A DNA stretch of 64,000 bases, taken from assembly GCF_910592395.1 (NCBI RefSeq), contig NC_088322.1, positions 14,751,431 through 14,815,430 on the forward strand. Direction: 5' to 3'. Shown here piece after piece: positions 34,444 through 48,300 of the stretch. The position numbers were made by a program, and so were the translations under genes. The stretch comes from Lineus longissimus (lineage: Eukaryota > Nemertea > Pilidiophora > Heteronemertea > Lineidae). The notes beneath the pieces are model-generated. The model was not told where the DNA came from. It saw nothing but the letters and a program-made list of their open reading frames with translations, and ran no database searches. The stretch's first letter is position 1, and every line of letters begins with the position of its first letter.

Positions 34444-35670
34444 CAAAGCATCCATAGTCATCTTTGTAAATTCTTTGCAGATTCTGACACGGATTATGAC
34501 GGAATAAATCATATGTCACTCCCAGACACAATTTTTCATCACGTTTTTGTGAGTATACATACAAGGATTGTGGGTCTATCTACACCAAGCATATATGTGC
34601 TCTTCTGCGGATATTATATTTCTCACCGCCCATTCGGGTGGTCTACATGATAATAAATAAAGCTATATCACATGTATGTTTTCACCGGATTTGTGAGATG
34701 TTAACTGTGATAAGGAGTGCATCAATATATCTGACATTCTATGAACATTCCACCCTTTTTCACCCCGATGAGCAAGAGAAACGTTTGGACAGAGCTGGGA
34801 GTGCCCGATCATTGCAAATTCAAGATGCCAGATGCAACTGCAGCGGAGCACATGGTGACTGTCGCACAGAGTGAATCTGACTGGGAATCAAAGTGCTGGA
34901 GATCAGAGAACTGAAGCCGTGGACACATATGAAATTTTGATTTTGTCGAATCGTTTGTAACTCAATACTGTAGCACCTCATGTCACACATTATCCACAAT
35001 ACTTCTTGGCTTCCAAAGACTGAATATCTTATTTAATATGGTAAGCGAAATCTGACATGTAGTATTTTTTACTGAATCAAGTTTATACCAATTTGAAATA
35101 AATTAGACCAACAAAACCATCAATTTGATAATCAACTTTTAAATCCACAATTTTTTTGTATATATTAGGCCACCATGCTGCATTCATTATAACATTTCTT
35201 CATAAACTCAATTCTTTTTTCAAACTTGGTGCAAGCCTATCAAATAATTTTTTCATGAAGCCAAACCACTAAATGAAAGAACTCTCCAGTGTTTTCAAAA
35301 TGACCCCTACGCTGATCATCCGATGTCCTTTTTGTGGCGTCATTGAAGATTGTGAAATAGTATAGCACTTTAATACACGTACAGGCAAGTGGCATGCTCA
35401 AATGCAACCTAATATCAACAATAACTTAAGCCCCAAACCAGGGGTATAAATGAATAAACGAAAGATACAGGGGGACGTCTGACGTCATACAGCGCTACAC
35501 TTGCGCCATCTTTCTGCCACTAATCGAACACCGTCATAATAAATAACAGACTGAGTCCCAACGAACATGCCACTATGACAGTTTTTTACTGGCACAATTT
35601 GAATTAATCTTGTTACACGGAAGCATGTCCGCAATTATTCTTATATCTGTGGGAATAGGTCAACAATCTG

Positions 35671-35684
35671 GCGCCATCTGGTGG
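35671..35684 (-). promoter_or_regulatory. CTCF-like motif
   Basis: The minus strand reads CCACCAGATGGCGC, a match to the animal CTCF core CCASYAGRKGGC. Related CCACTAGRGGTC sites are at 24236-24249, 33596-33610 and 33966-33976. Binding is inferred. Confidence 0.4.
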
Positions 35685-37458
35685 AGGTTCAAAGAAACAA
35701 TAACATACATTAACCCATTCCGGCCCTCAACTTACACCCTGCGCAAAAATCAATAAGATCAAGTGAGAATATAGCGATCAAGCGAAAACCTGCACACGTC
35801 GAAAATCTACGACGAGGCGAGAAAACTCATCACATAACCCAAGTGCATCATGGTCGTCCAATATCACTTAACTAATCAATCAGTACATGTGATAACCTGT
35901 TTGACAATGTATACATGATTGACGTCTGCTCCTTGTGGAACATACCACAGAGTACTAGGTGTACAAATACACTGTATTTATGTATGTTTAGTAGTTTGAG
36001 ATGAACACTGGGGCCGCTCTTGTCACGACTCAACATGATAGCCAATTGTACAATTCATATTTGAGACTCGAGTTGTGGTATGCATCCCATCATTTTCGGG
36101 TAAAAAACTTTTAAACATTTTACAATGGTAATTTCCCCTTGGTTTGATTTGGTGCGAATGTTTATATGAACAGGTGTTAGTTGTTTTAGAATGTATTGTA
36201 CCGAAAAATTTAGGTCAATTTCGCCAACATCTGTAAAATATTGAAAATCTCTTGTCCAAGATGTTATCATAGACATAGAAACTGGCAGTTAACAAGGTCT
36301 TTGCAGCATAAAAATGACCATGTTCATATGAAATTCACACAAGATTGAAACTTTACACATATGGTTCACCTCATGGACGGCCCCAAGTTCATCTCAAACT
36401 TTACGTAGCCTTACAATTTCAACGTCAGGCAGTAACACCACGAGACCAAACAAACACTATTACAGCAGAAGATAGGGTGCATGTATTTCAAAGATACAGT
36501 CGATTTTAGCAAATTAAGCATGAAATAGGAAAGATTCTGGAATACACTAGGTCAATGTCTCTAGGCCTAGCGGTGTCAATTCGTTCCTGTTTTATTCATA
36601 AATCACATAATTCAGCAATTTGAGCACAAGTGTACCCTTGTCAATTAATAAAACGCTAGTATAACAACCAGGCAAAATCTATTCCATTCTATTCCTCTAT
36701 GTAACATGTGAAAATCTTCAAACTAAGGTCGTCTTGAGTTGCTGTTACAGCAGCTATTGATATTGAAGCGCTAATTGGTAGCAACTCTTGTTATTTTACA
36801 AAAGATTTTTGGATTTGCGACAATACATCCACTATTCTTTAGATAACATGAGGTATTTCAGTTTCTTAAAGGAAGAGACACGATTCCACTTCAACAAAGC
36901 ATCGGTTAAGTATGGCTAACAATTTCACGATTTTGCCAACCTAGAAAATTATAAAGAAGAAAATTGTGAAAATTAACCATGTTTTTAAGAGACACCCTGT
37001 GAGGGCTTATGCAGTGCAACAAGCAGAGAGTCTGGTTCAATCAAACAGGCAGAAAATCTGTGTATGTTTTCCATACATACATGTACATAAATGCACAGCA
37101 AGTTCAGCCTAATTTGGTCGAAGCAGATGATGAATGTACAACAGTAGGGTGTAAACTGAGCCTTCCTAAGAAAATATACCTAACCGCATTTAAATACTCT
37201 GAACATGTAATTTTTTTAATAACACATAACAGGCGCCCCCTATATCCCATAATGAGTATGAAATGCATTTGCAATTAAACGAGCAGCGCCTTGATAGGTG
37301 ACATCGTTCCAACACGAGATGGTTTTTAGACGTGAATGCAGCAACAGACAGGTGGGAGCATTCAAACAGATCATGAACATGACTGCTAGGATAGTGTCTG
37401 TGAGAATCAATTCCGAGGGTTCATCAAAAGAAAAGAGGCTTAAAGAAACATGTCCATG

Positions 37459-37479
37459 AGAGAGAGAGAGAGAGAGAGA
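37459..37479. repeat. (GA)n microsatellite
   Basis: About ten uninterrupted GA dinucleotides within the long non-coding stretch. Confidence 0.9.
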
Positions 37480-40400
37480 CATATAACATAAACCCAACAC
37501 TATCACTAAATTTTTCTGCTAGAAATAGCTAAATTCTCAAAGAAATTTTTTCTGCAAATATTTTTCAAACTTTTTCCCAATTTGAACAAGAATGAGATTA
37601 TTGGCCAACTTCAGTTACTTTATAACAACTGAAGGATGAAATGCTTAGCAGATTGATATACAAGTAGATTTGAAATCTAAAGAAAAGACCGACAGCCACC
37701 CAATTTATAGAGATTTAATCGTAATATGAACCCACCACCAAATATCGTTATGAATAAGCACCATCTACAAAACTGGCATGGTTTGAAAAACAACTGTCCC
37801 TGATGCCCTCAACATAAATCCCGCCATGCATATCGGAAAGCTATCTTTTTAATTTCCATTATTTAATTAGCACACATTTGTAAAAGGTACGACCGACAGG
37901 GCCAGAAATAGACTGGGATGAAGAGAGAAAGATGCCAAGAAACATGTATCGTAAGTACTCATGTCCCTGATCTGTCTGAACCTAAGCCAAATAAGCATGA
38001 ACATTTTACAGCTCGGAACCCATCATGCATTTCACTTCGAAGGACATAGGCAACTTTTGTTAAAGATCATGATTGATTTTCCCCAAATATTTTCGCCAAT
38101 GTCCTCCTCTGACAATAGTTACCTATTCCTTTAAGTCATCCTAGATCCCAGGTCAAGTAGGGAGTAGACCACAGGACATTACACACAGCAGTGTGCACTA
38201 ATGTACAGGTGAACTTCCCAAACTTGACCTAGGGCCGAGGCCATACCGTCTGCTCATGCAAGTGGTGCGCTAACAAGAACCAAATCTACCAATGCCAAGA
38301 TAATCTTAATTCAGGAATATATACATTCCACTTTGACTACAATGCTCGTTATATGAACTTCACAATTTATAAAAGATGAAATAAAAATCTTTTTTTGTTT
38401 CGTCGAAAGTATGCTTCGATTAACGTAATACACCAGAGAAGTTGCCGTGAACTCAGAAAGTGGCTGAATAGCGTCAATACATCAAGTCAGGTCGGACCAA
38501 CATGCCAAAACTGACAGAAGAAAGTCGTCCCATTTCTCGGCACACATCATGATGGCACTCTCTCAAGAAATGGAAGAGAACATTCCCAGCAACAGGAGAT
38601 AGACAACTGCAATATCAACTTTTCACTTCCTCCAACTCGGTCATCGGGAATAAGGACCAAGTGTGTAATCTAACTTCTGAAGCAGGCCAGCCAATCGCAA
38701 TCTGGTCTTAACCCAGCTAGGGTCAGCATACCAGAGACTGCAATCCAGTCAACATAGTCTCTAGGTAGAAATCAGCCTGGCCACATTTGAATTCCTCAAA
38801 CCACGCAAATACCACAATGTGAGCATCTTTGAAATGTGATCGTTAACCCTCGAAAGTCAAGAAACCAAATCAACAAATCTAAAGTTCACAGCAACGTCGC
38901 CAGCGATTCAACACCAAAGAAAATCATAATCAGCAGGTTATTAAAATGCACAAATACACCAAAATTGCAGTTCTGCCGTGGTCTCTTGAACCCCAGGCAC
39001 CTAGCATCTACAGGAAACGGCACACGTACACAGTTAACATGGTGAACCCATTGTTCATATATCTACATATATATATATGTTTCATCCATGGAGCAACAAC
39101 AATTTTCTGTACAAAATTATCTTCATATGAATTTTCACACTTTTTGACGGTGATGAAACCACCCAGGGTTCATGCAAGTTTGATCAACTTGATCTGTCCA
39201 TTCTGGTGCTTCGAGGTTCTCAAGGCAGTGCTGGCCAAACCAGTTACTGGTACTAGGAATATGTCATAAGATAGAAATCACCACATCTAGAGCGGGATTG
39301 AGGAGCAGACGACGCTGTAACGGCAGATATGCGCCAAGTCACAGCAGGTGACTACAAAGCACCATTGACATAAGACAGGTTACGCAATCCATCACTACCA
39401 TTGAGAATCTCGAACCAGCAGATGATTTTTATATCATAATCTGTACCACATGCCAGTTAAAAGGACACAACGCATGTAAAAATAGTAAAAGTCGTAAATA
39501 AATACCACAAGGTGACTGCTGGGGGATTGGAGCATGGATGAAATAGACCACCACAGGTCAAGTCAATGAACGTCAACTCTATGTGAGACACGGAACTCTA
39601 TGTCTGGGTTAACAACTTGTCAGATCTTGTGCCAATGACTGCTGTTGCATCAAGCAGAGATAACCTACCCTGAGAGGACGACAGCTCTCGCCATGGGCAG
39701 GCCTAGACCAAGAACCAAACGACCCATGACATCTTGACCTTGACCTGGGACGGCTTACACGAACATACAAGTTACTCAATCAATCCTACATACTAACAAC
39801 AGGCGTCGCATTCAATCCAAACATTTAACAAGTTTATAAGTCCTCTGAAACCAGAGAAGATAATCAAGCTTAGAAGGTGTTCCTAACTTCAGCCACCAAC
39901 TGGACTTGTTGATCAGTCCCCCAGCAGACACCTCGCCAGACAAAGTAGAGTTATCACTACCCAAGTGAGCCCTACAAATACGGCTGTTTATAATGTGAAC
40001 AAACGCAGGAAGAAATCAAGCAGGTATGTGCCTATTTGAACCAACATGAGAGGTTGAGAACACACCGCTCAGATCAACTGTCAGTCAAGCTGTTATTTTC
40101 CACCGTTATGTAGAATAGTCAACAGTTCTGCCTCCAACGTACACCAGTCAATACACTATCTAAGCACAACACAAAAATCAACGCCCGCTTAGGGCAGCGT
40201 GTGTTGCCATTACAAACAGTCATATCAAACGAAAAACAAAATCTCTGTCAAACTCCAAAAGTGAAAATGAAAACAATAACAAACAAGTCTGTACCCGTCC
40301 CGCAACAAATCGAACCAAGGTGGCACAGGAACCCACCAGATTAGCACAGGGACCTGAACCCTCGACACGATCTGAAGTACCGTGGAATCAAGTCAACTGG

Positions 40401-42308
40401 CCTCGCAGTTTTACTAGCCACGCATAGAAGTCACCATAACCTAAATCTAGAGAACGCCCCTTCACCAACTCACAGCTATTTCAAACTGGTGTACAGCTAC
40501 CTCCCATTATTTTGGCAACGGGCTATATTCAACCAGCGAGCACATAATCTACGGATAATCAAAACGCTTGGCGTCCTCTTTTTATCCACATACTGATAAC
40601 GCCCTCTCATCGGGGGAGTAATAATTATTGTCATGATTATCACAGCATTTGGCGAAACAAGAACGTTTCACCTTGTAGCTAAAGATGTCGCCACTGATTT
40701 ATCGCAACATGTTATAACGACCGAGTCACCAGGACCTGTGATGCAACCCTGCTGTCAAGGATCAGCACCTGCATAATCAAGAATCAGAGCCATACCAATT
40801 CCTCGATTCATGTTTGACAAAAACTAAGGTTTTTCTAACAGAAATACCAGGAAGTTTCACGAGTTACTTTTATAAATCTCTTTTTTCAAAACTTCTTTCA
40901 ATGATGGTTGTTCGCCGATGAGTCTTAGCAAAGCCACAGTGAAGCAGATGCCAAACACCATGAATCTCCACGGCCACACGGCTGCGAGGAGGAAAATTAA
41001 TCAAGAGTCGAGGAATTTGAAGTCAAGCAGAACGCTAGGGAGGAAATAGGCCATATTGAGGCCTAGTCAATATGCCTTCAATTATGTTCAGTAAACTGGC
41101 ACCATCATTTTTCGGATTTTTTCTGAATTCCGGTTGTATGAGGTTTGAATGATAGCAAACGCAGGTACAGAGTGAAGACTCCTTCCGGAGAATATTGCAA
41201 TGAAACACCGAGAGAAGAGATCCAAGGAAGTCCATTTTGACCCGTTCATCGTCCGTTCAAACCAGAGTCATCTCGGTGTCCAAACATGACTTCATCAGCT
41301 GAGCACACACTCCTACGACAAGAATCGCTTATGTTTTTCTGCAGATGTGGACAATAGAAATATAGATTGAGGATATTAGCGATCCGTCCACATCATGGCT
41401 GCTTCTTCCAAACGTATCACACCAAAAAATCCAGCAAAGTCACCGTTACTACAGCCACAATTACATTCTGCATTTTATATACAACCTCCGCATCTGCCGA
41501 AAAACAAGCCATTGACAAGTTTGTTTGTAATTCACAATGATTTTCATGGAAATGATTCGGTGATAATGAAATGGTTTTTGTTGTGAAAATGGCAGGTTGA
41601 GAGATCCACCACCGACCGGTTTAAAGTTCGCCCAACTGGTCCAACAACCGTTGAAACTGATTTTCAGAAACCTGGCGTTTATTGTGCAACATCAGCAGTA
41701 AACCGGTCCTGTAACTGGTTTGACGTCTGCTCAAAACCGGTCCTTTTATCATGAATATGAAACACACATCCAAGAATTGGCCTCCGCAGCAGTATGTTGT
41801 GTTCGGATCATACCATCACCACGGTAACATCTTACCCGTCACCACAGCAACAGCATACATGTCACCATGGTAACCACCCCTGCACATTTTGTCACATGCA
41901 CCAGTTTTAGAAGTCCTTTATCTTCATGCCATTCAAGACATTATGGCGAAGCGAGGTCGTGACAACCTCCACGAGTAAGGCAACCGCCACAAGCTAGTCC
42001 CTAGCACGCTGTGCCACGCTATCATGCTTATGGCGCCACAGATCAACCACCGTCTGCCACGCTAGCATTATCAAGCTGCTAGAATGTTTGTTTTGAATCG
42101 TATCCAAGCAGACGCCGTGTCCAAATAGAGGCAGACGATCATGGCAACCAATCAAGTCTGGCATGCCAGACGTCTACCAGAGCCACATCTGCACGATGAA
42201 CAGTTTGCAGCATATCACACTACTGGACACACTCATCCTTAAAGATCACAATCGGTCGAGGCCACTGCGGCAAAAAAAGTATCGAAATCCGAAGAAGTCT
42301 GTCAATGT

Positions 42309-45300
42309 TTATTTTGTTGGCGATCGAGGCCGATCTTGCCGCTTATCTTTCTCACGGCGCTCAGCCCGGTTCTCCTTAGCACGACGCCCCATGACTCTCT
42401 GCTCCTTAGGATCATTGCGATCCTTCCTAGTAAGATCTCCACCCTTCGAGGGCGCCTTACTGACTGAAGCGCTTCCCGGTTTTGATGATATCTGTGACTG
42501 TTCTTTTAAAGCCTGAGGTTTCGCATCATTAGAGTCTTTGAGGTCCTCCTCGGGCGGGCTTGCTGCACCGCCACTAGCGGCTCCTTTGCGGGCCAACATT
42601 TGAGCATAGGTCAGCCGCGCAGGCTCTGATGACGGGGCACGCTTCTCTTCCTCCTTGTCGTGGGCTGGCAGTTGTTTAGGTGTCGATTTTGACGTCTGTT
42701 CTTTATGATCTTTCGTCGATGAGTGAGAGTCTCTGGAGTGGTGTGAATGCTGCTGTGGTTGCTGAAAATAACAACTCATTCTTATTATTCACGTTACTGG
42801 AGCGGGGTAGGGAAAGCTAGGTGTGGTCATGCCTCGGGGGATCTGGTGTCAGCATTGTGATCATCTGTTGCCAAAGTGCAGAAAGTAATGAAAGAAACCT
42901 ACAGACATGACCATTTACTGAAAAGCTCTTGCACGGTGCTTTCTAATGGCACCATTGAAATTGTGTTGACATGTTCTCTTCTTGCTGATGCCTACCTTTG
43001 TTGGTTGTGAAGTAGCACTTGTTGTATTGGTTGGCGTGGTTACATTACCAGGACTACTGGTGGTTGTCGATGCTGTGACCTTCTTCTCCGCAGTCACTGC
43101 CGGTGACGCCTCGTGTTTATTACTACTACTCGACTCGAGCGGAGCACTACTGGACTTCTCAACTTTGCTTTCAATTCTGAAAGGTGATGTTCACATTGAC
43201 AATTAGAGCCTGTTTCCAAGTGATTCCGCTACATCGCTAAGGGAATGCCTGCAACTATTATGAAGGAGATCATGGCAATTGTCAACGAGACGCACAAAAG
43301 AGAAACTTAATGGACGATATCAAGACCTCATAGCAGGAAAGATCTCATCTGCCTTGCTAAGGACAGAAGAGCATGCTGCTGCATTTTCCGACTGCAGTAT
43401 AGCATTACCCTAAGAGCAGAAGGACTGCAGGACATAAGTTGTTTGTCTGGACTTACTTTTTAGGTGACAAGGGTGGCGATGCCGGTGTAACACTACCGGT
43501 AGATGGCGTTGGCGCAGACGAAGAAGGAGCTATCGTGGTGTCCTTCTGTGGAGACTGTGCAACAGCAGGTTTCGTCGTCTCCCGTGTCAACGGTTTGGCA
43601 GTTCCCTTGACAACATCAGACATCTTGTTTTCAAATACATCACCGGTTGTTGCGTTATTCTGTAAAGCAATGAGAGTGTCAGTTTCTTCGAGACAATGCA
43701 GAGATGGGTGGCCTATTTCAACTCTCAACAAATGGCTTGAAGGTTGTTGCCGATTTGTTCACCAAGAACAGAACATTTCATCTGTTTTCTTCACCATAAA
43801 CCTTGCTCAGACAGCCTTTCGGCAGGTTGTGTTCCTACAATGCTACTCCCGCCAGTGGGTTCAGCTATATTCTAGCTCTGACAGGTTATGTAGCATTATC
43901 ATATTGAACATTTCATCACTGCAAGTTCATAATGGTAATCAGGTGAGGTGAAACAGATGATGATGTACAGAGTACAATTGGAAGTGCCAGGTGAGTACTA
44001 GCAAGACGTGCAAGTGCAGTGTATTAACACAAAACTTCCTCCTCTTTTCGGATTTTCCCACCGAAGTCGTAGTCAAACTAAGATGGTACCATATCCTTCC
44101 GTCAGGTTTTCTTGACCTTAGAACAGAGATACACTAGACAGCTCCAAACCATGTGCACAAGGTAGATGCTCGGTGGTGCATTTTGTGCAGAAGTGACCTT
44201 AAAACCAATGACTTACAGTATTTCGACTTACCGTAGAGCCAGGCAATGGCGGAAATGAAGTGGATTCTAATTCAAACTTGGGCGAACCAGCCAGCGGTTT
44301 ACCAGACTCTTTTGATAAGGTTTGGGAGCTGGATTGACGCTGGAACAAAAACGCAAAGACTTTGAATTAATCTGAAGCCAGGTGGACTCAACATGAAATC
44401 TGCCACAATTTAGCATGGGGAGATTGATCGAAGCTGACCTGGTTTGTGTTGTCATGGCAATGCAATCAAAGGAGGGTTCATTCCTCAACAGCTTGGGCAA
44501 GTCAAAGTTCTGAACTCATAATTTACTCCAGAGATTTGTATGCAGTATGAGTGGTCAACACCAAAGATATACATGGACAGTAAGTGCAATTTCTCCAGCG
44601 TTGTGCCTCCTATTGGTGACCTACTTACTGTATTTTTAGCACCATCTTCTTCTCGTCTCCTCCGACTTTTGAACGCACTGCGACTGAAAAAAGGCATCAA
44701 ATATTCAAAGTAAACCGTTGCCTTGAAAACACTCATTTCTCCAAAGGACATCATTGCCATGTTTTCCGATGCCTCATTACCACAGAAAACAAATATGTTG
44801 CTTCTCAATTCGTCACTAGTGAATTCTCAAGAGGTTCAGTCATGAACCCTATCTGAACTCTACACCTTTGCACGCTATTGTGCGAGTTCAAAGAGGGAGA
44901 GCAATTATAAAAGCCGATCATAACAAATCATTAGCACTAGGTTACTTACTTCTGTTGAGAGGCTTGGTCTTTGACTAATGGGGGTTCTGCATCACGTGGT
45001 TCACGTGAATGTCGTGGATTCATAGGCGGCACGTTACTCTCTTGAACAGGCATTGCAGGTGGGGTATGTGACTGACTATTAGTAGGCGAGTGGTAAGTCT
45101 GATTACTGCTTGAACTCTTTCGACCTTGACCTGAGGAGAACAAATTAATCTTTATGATCGTCAAATAGTATTATCTGAGTAAGATACCTTCTGAATGAGA
45201 TGGGCACCAAATACAAAGATAAGGTTCGTGTTGTGTGACCTATGTTTTCGGCAAGAATAGAAAGCAAACGGTTTCAATTTGCCAAGACGGAACATTTGTG

Positions 45301-48300
45301 ACCCGTCACAGCAAAACCAGGCGCATGTCGCTCTGAGCTTGGCAGGTTGAGACGGACTGTTTGATCAATTCTCTATTGTCTGGCTTTTGTGAAATATGAG
45401 CACATCAATTTCTTCCATTATCTCCTGGTGTCATTTAGGCTCATCTTCTGTGCGACATGCGCCTGGTTTTGCTGTGACGGGTCACATTTCATTATTTCTA
45501 TCAGAAGAGATTGGCAGTGACTTGCTCAGACAGCCTTTCGGCGAATATTTTCCCACAATGCTACTCCCGCCAGTGGGTTCAGCTATATTCTAGCTCTGAC
45601 AGGTTACGTAGCACTGTCATTTTCAAACTTTCATCATTGCAAGTCATCAAGTCTGCCAATGCATCACCACCAAATTATTCAGAAAGACTTGTGGCGAGAT
45701 AAGAGCAAAGCACTAGTATTGTTCCAAAGAGTTCAAGACTGTCAAAACATATCAACATGACAAGTTACTAAACGTTTTAAAGTAAAAGAACACTTTAGGT
45801 ACCATTTGTAACAGGACTGATATTTTGGGAAATCATGGATTATCTGCGACATTCTCGTAATAGAAACGGTGAACTGACCTTGCACCTGGCTTTGTTCCAC
45901 TACGTTATGGCTGATCTCACTCATACGAGGACTACTGCGATGCATTGGCACTGAAGAGTGTCGTTCACGCTCATGCGCAGACACCGGGCGCCCACTCTCG
46001 AGACGGCCACCATCAACGCTATTCCGTTCCATCACATTGTTTTGGTTACGATTATGTGGTTTGCTATTTTGATTCCTGAAGTTTGTGTTACTGAAAGAGA
46101 AAGTCGGGTTCAAGGTCAAAGGTCAAAGGTCAAATGAGGAGTGGATTCAAAACGAAAGCTGGGAAAACACATTATGGTTTCATGTACTAACTTCATATTG
46201 AAAGCTATCTTGGTGCCATGGAAACCTTTGTTGCACGGTTGGTCAACAGTGCTTAACAAGTAGGAAAGCAAAAACGAATTTACTCCTACAAAATGTCAAT
46301 CTGCCAAGCTGGCTGCAACATCAATGCCCCCCCCCCCCCCCCCGAAAAAGGCCACAAAACATGCTTTGAATCTGCACAGTTCAGGGTCAGAGCACTCGTA
46401 CAACCAGCAAAACACCACAGTCTGGGAACCCACATGCTCTTTACCAGCTCAAGTCTTGATCTTGAGCTGAAGAAGGCTGAACAGTTACTCTTTAGATAAA
46501 CTTGGCAACTTTGGAATGAAGAGTAGTATACGTTAGTAAAGAAAGCAAAATACAGCGTTCACAGCATTGCAGAGCCACACAGACGGCACACGACAGACGT
46601 CATCCATGTTCTGATGAAGCTATTTCACACACAAGAGCCTCGTGGTCGGAGTATATAACCAGGGCTGAAATATCATCAGGACAATAGCTGAAGTTAGAGA
46701 GAATTCATCACCAATCCGTGAATGACAGACATGTGATTTGAAGAAGAGGATCATGGGTAACGTCTGCTTATTGGCGACTAGTTAGTCCGGCCAGCATGCT
46801 GGAGAAGATGAGAATCCTAACCGTGTCATAAACGATATCATCCGATTATACCTGTTTCTGATATTCTGGTAACCGTGACGACTTGGCGGCTGGTTGAGCT
46901 TGAACGTCCCTTGAGGTTGGTACCCGTTGACATGGAACACCTGCAAAATGATACGGCCAAAATATTAAGTTGTCATGATAATAAAAGAAGATGTTTCAAG
47001 TGACTTGGACATGGCAATAAGAGCCTGAGGGTGGGCCTTGAATGATGCTCACAAGGATACCTCCCACATGTTGACTTATAATTTTGGTTAAAATTGGATA
47101 GCCCCCCCCCTAAAGTTCTTACATTCGTTTTTCCTTACAAGTTACTGGTTCCGCCAAAAGACTACACAGAAAACGTCAACAGAAACCACAAACTTCACTG
47201 GGTCCTTGTAACACTGAATCCACAAAATCATTACTGGTGATGCAACCTCTACACTAAAGCACATCACAACAAAACTAGTCATAAAATACCAAATCAGTTT
47301 TTGTTGTCATGAACTTATAAAACCAGTTTCCTTAAAAAGATTGTTAGAATATGCTTTCGAATAAGTGGACATGCATTTCAAAACTTATCTTATCAAGAAT
47401 CATGAGTGTCTGGTGGATGGCTACAAGCTTCTGGCCAGGAAGGGTACATGTACTTATTTTTCTGGCATTATTTCATCGAAGGTCAACTTTTATAAAAGCT
47501 ACTGGGTCCAAGGATTGCATCCGAGGAAGATTATAATTTCCACAAAAAGCTCAAGAGTTTGGACAACAGGTACAGCACAAAAGTTACATCAGGAGAGAAA
47601 GTTTTTTCAGCTTGTAGGTTTGATCACTCGCATCAAACAGCAGATGATCATTGTAATCTTGTCATCATCACGCTCTCCTCACGAGAGGAATACAAGGGAA
47701 AGGTTGCTACGATGACTACACCACAATTTTCACTGTACTCAACAACACTCAGGGTCAGAGATTCTTAACTTGAAACCTCCGTCATGCATGTCCTACTATC
47801 CATTTCAAAATGCAGTCTTCTCCACACTTCAACCGAAATTCATGAAATATCTGCCACACTTTTCTTCAAAACACAAGATAAGCCCTCCACTGGCCCTCTC
47901 AGCACCAACTCCCAGCAAAAGTTTATGGAATCACCCAACTGACCAACCAGTCGTAAAGGAATCAAACTCTTTCGAGAAGAATTGCCCCCCCCTCACGAAC
48001 AGTCTGTATGGAGATGACTGAAATGTTAGTAGAAGATATAAATAGAAGTGTATATGTACATTTGATGTACTCACCATGCCCGGGTCGAAAAATGGCGGGC
48101 TGGTGGGCGGCCAAGCGGGCAACACCGTGTTGGGCTGGTAGAAGGGGAAAGACTGAAAAGAAATGAAGCGGTTTAGATGCTGGAAACGAAGAGGGGACTG
48201 CTACCGATTACTGAACGGGACTATGATTGTAGACCAGTGTTGATTTGGGTCGACGTCGGATTGTGGCCAATGTTGATTATGGCATTCACCTGATGCTGGC

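Larger units (their letters stand above)
33405..42308. other. Long non-coding stretch, probably in part the LARP4 3' UTR
   Basis: No exon is recognised over about 8.9 kb. A minus-strand AATAAAAAAC (complement near 33408-33417) is a plausible distal polyadenylation site for LARP4; a proximal AATAAA overlaps its stop codon region at 42308-42313. The stretch is uniformly AT-rich, with a (GA)n run at 37459-37479, a TATATA run near 39068, a 12-bp minisatellite at 34384-34443 and two CTCF-like motifs. Whether one transcript spans it is not shown by the sequence. Confidence 0.35.
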
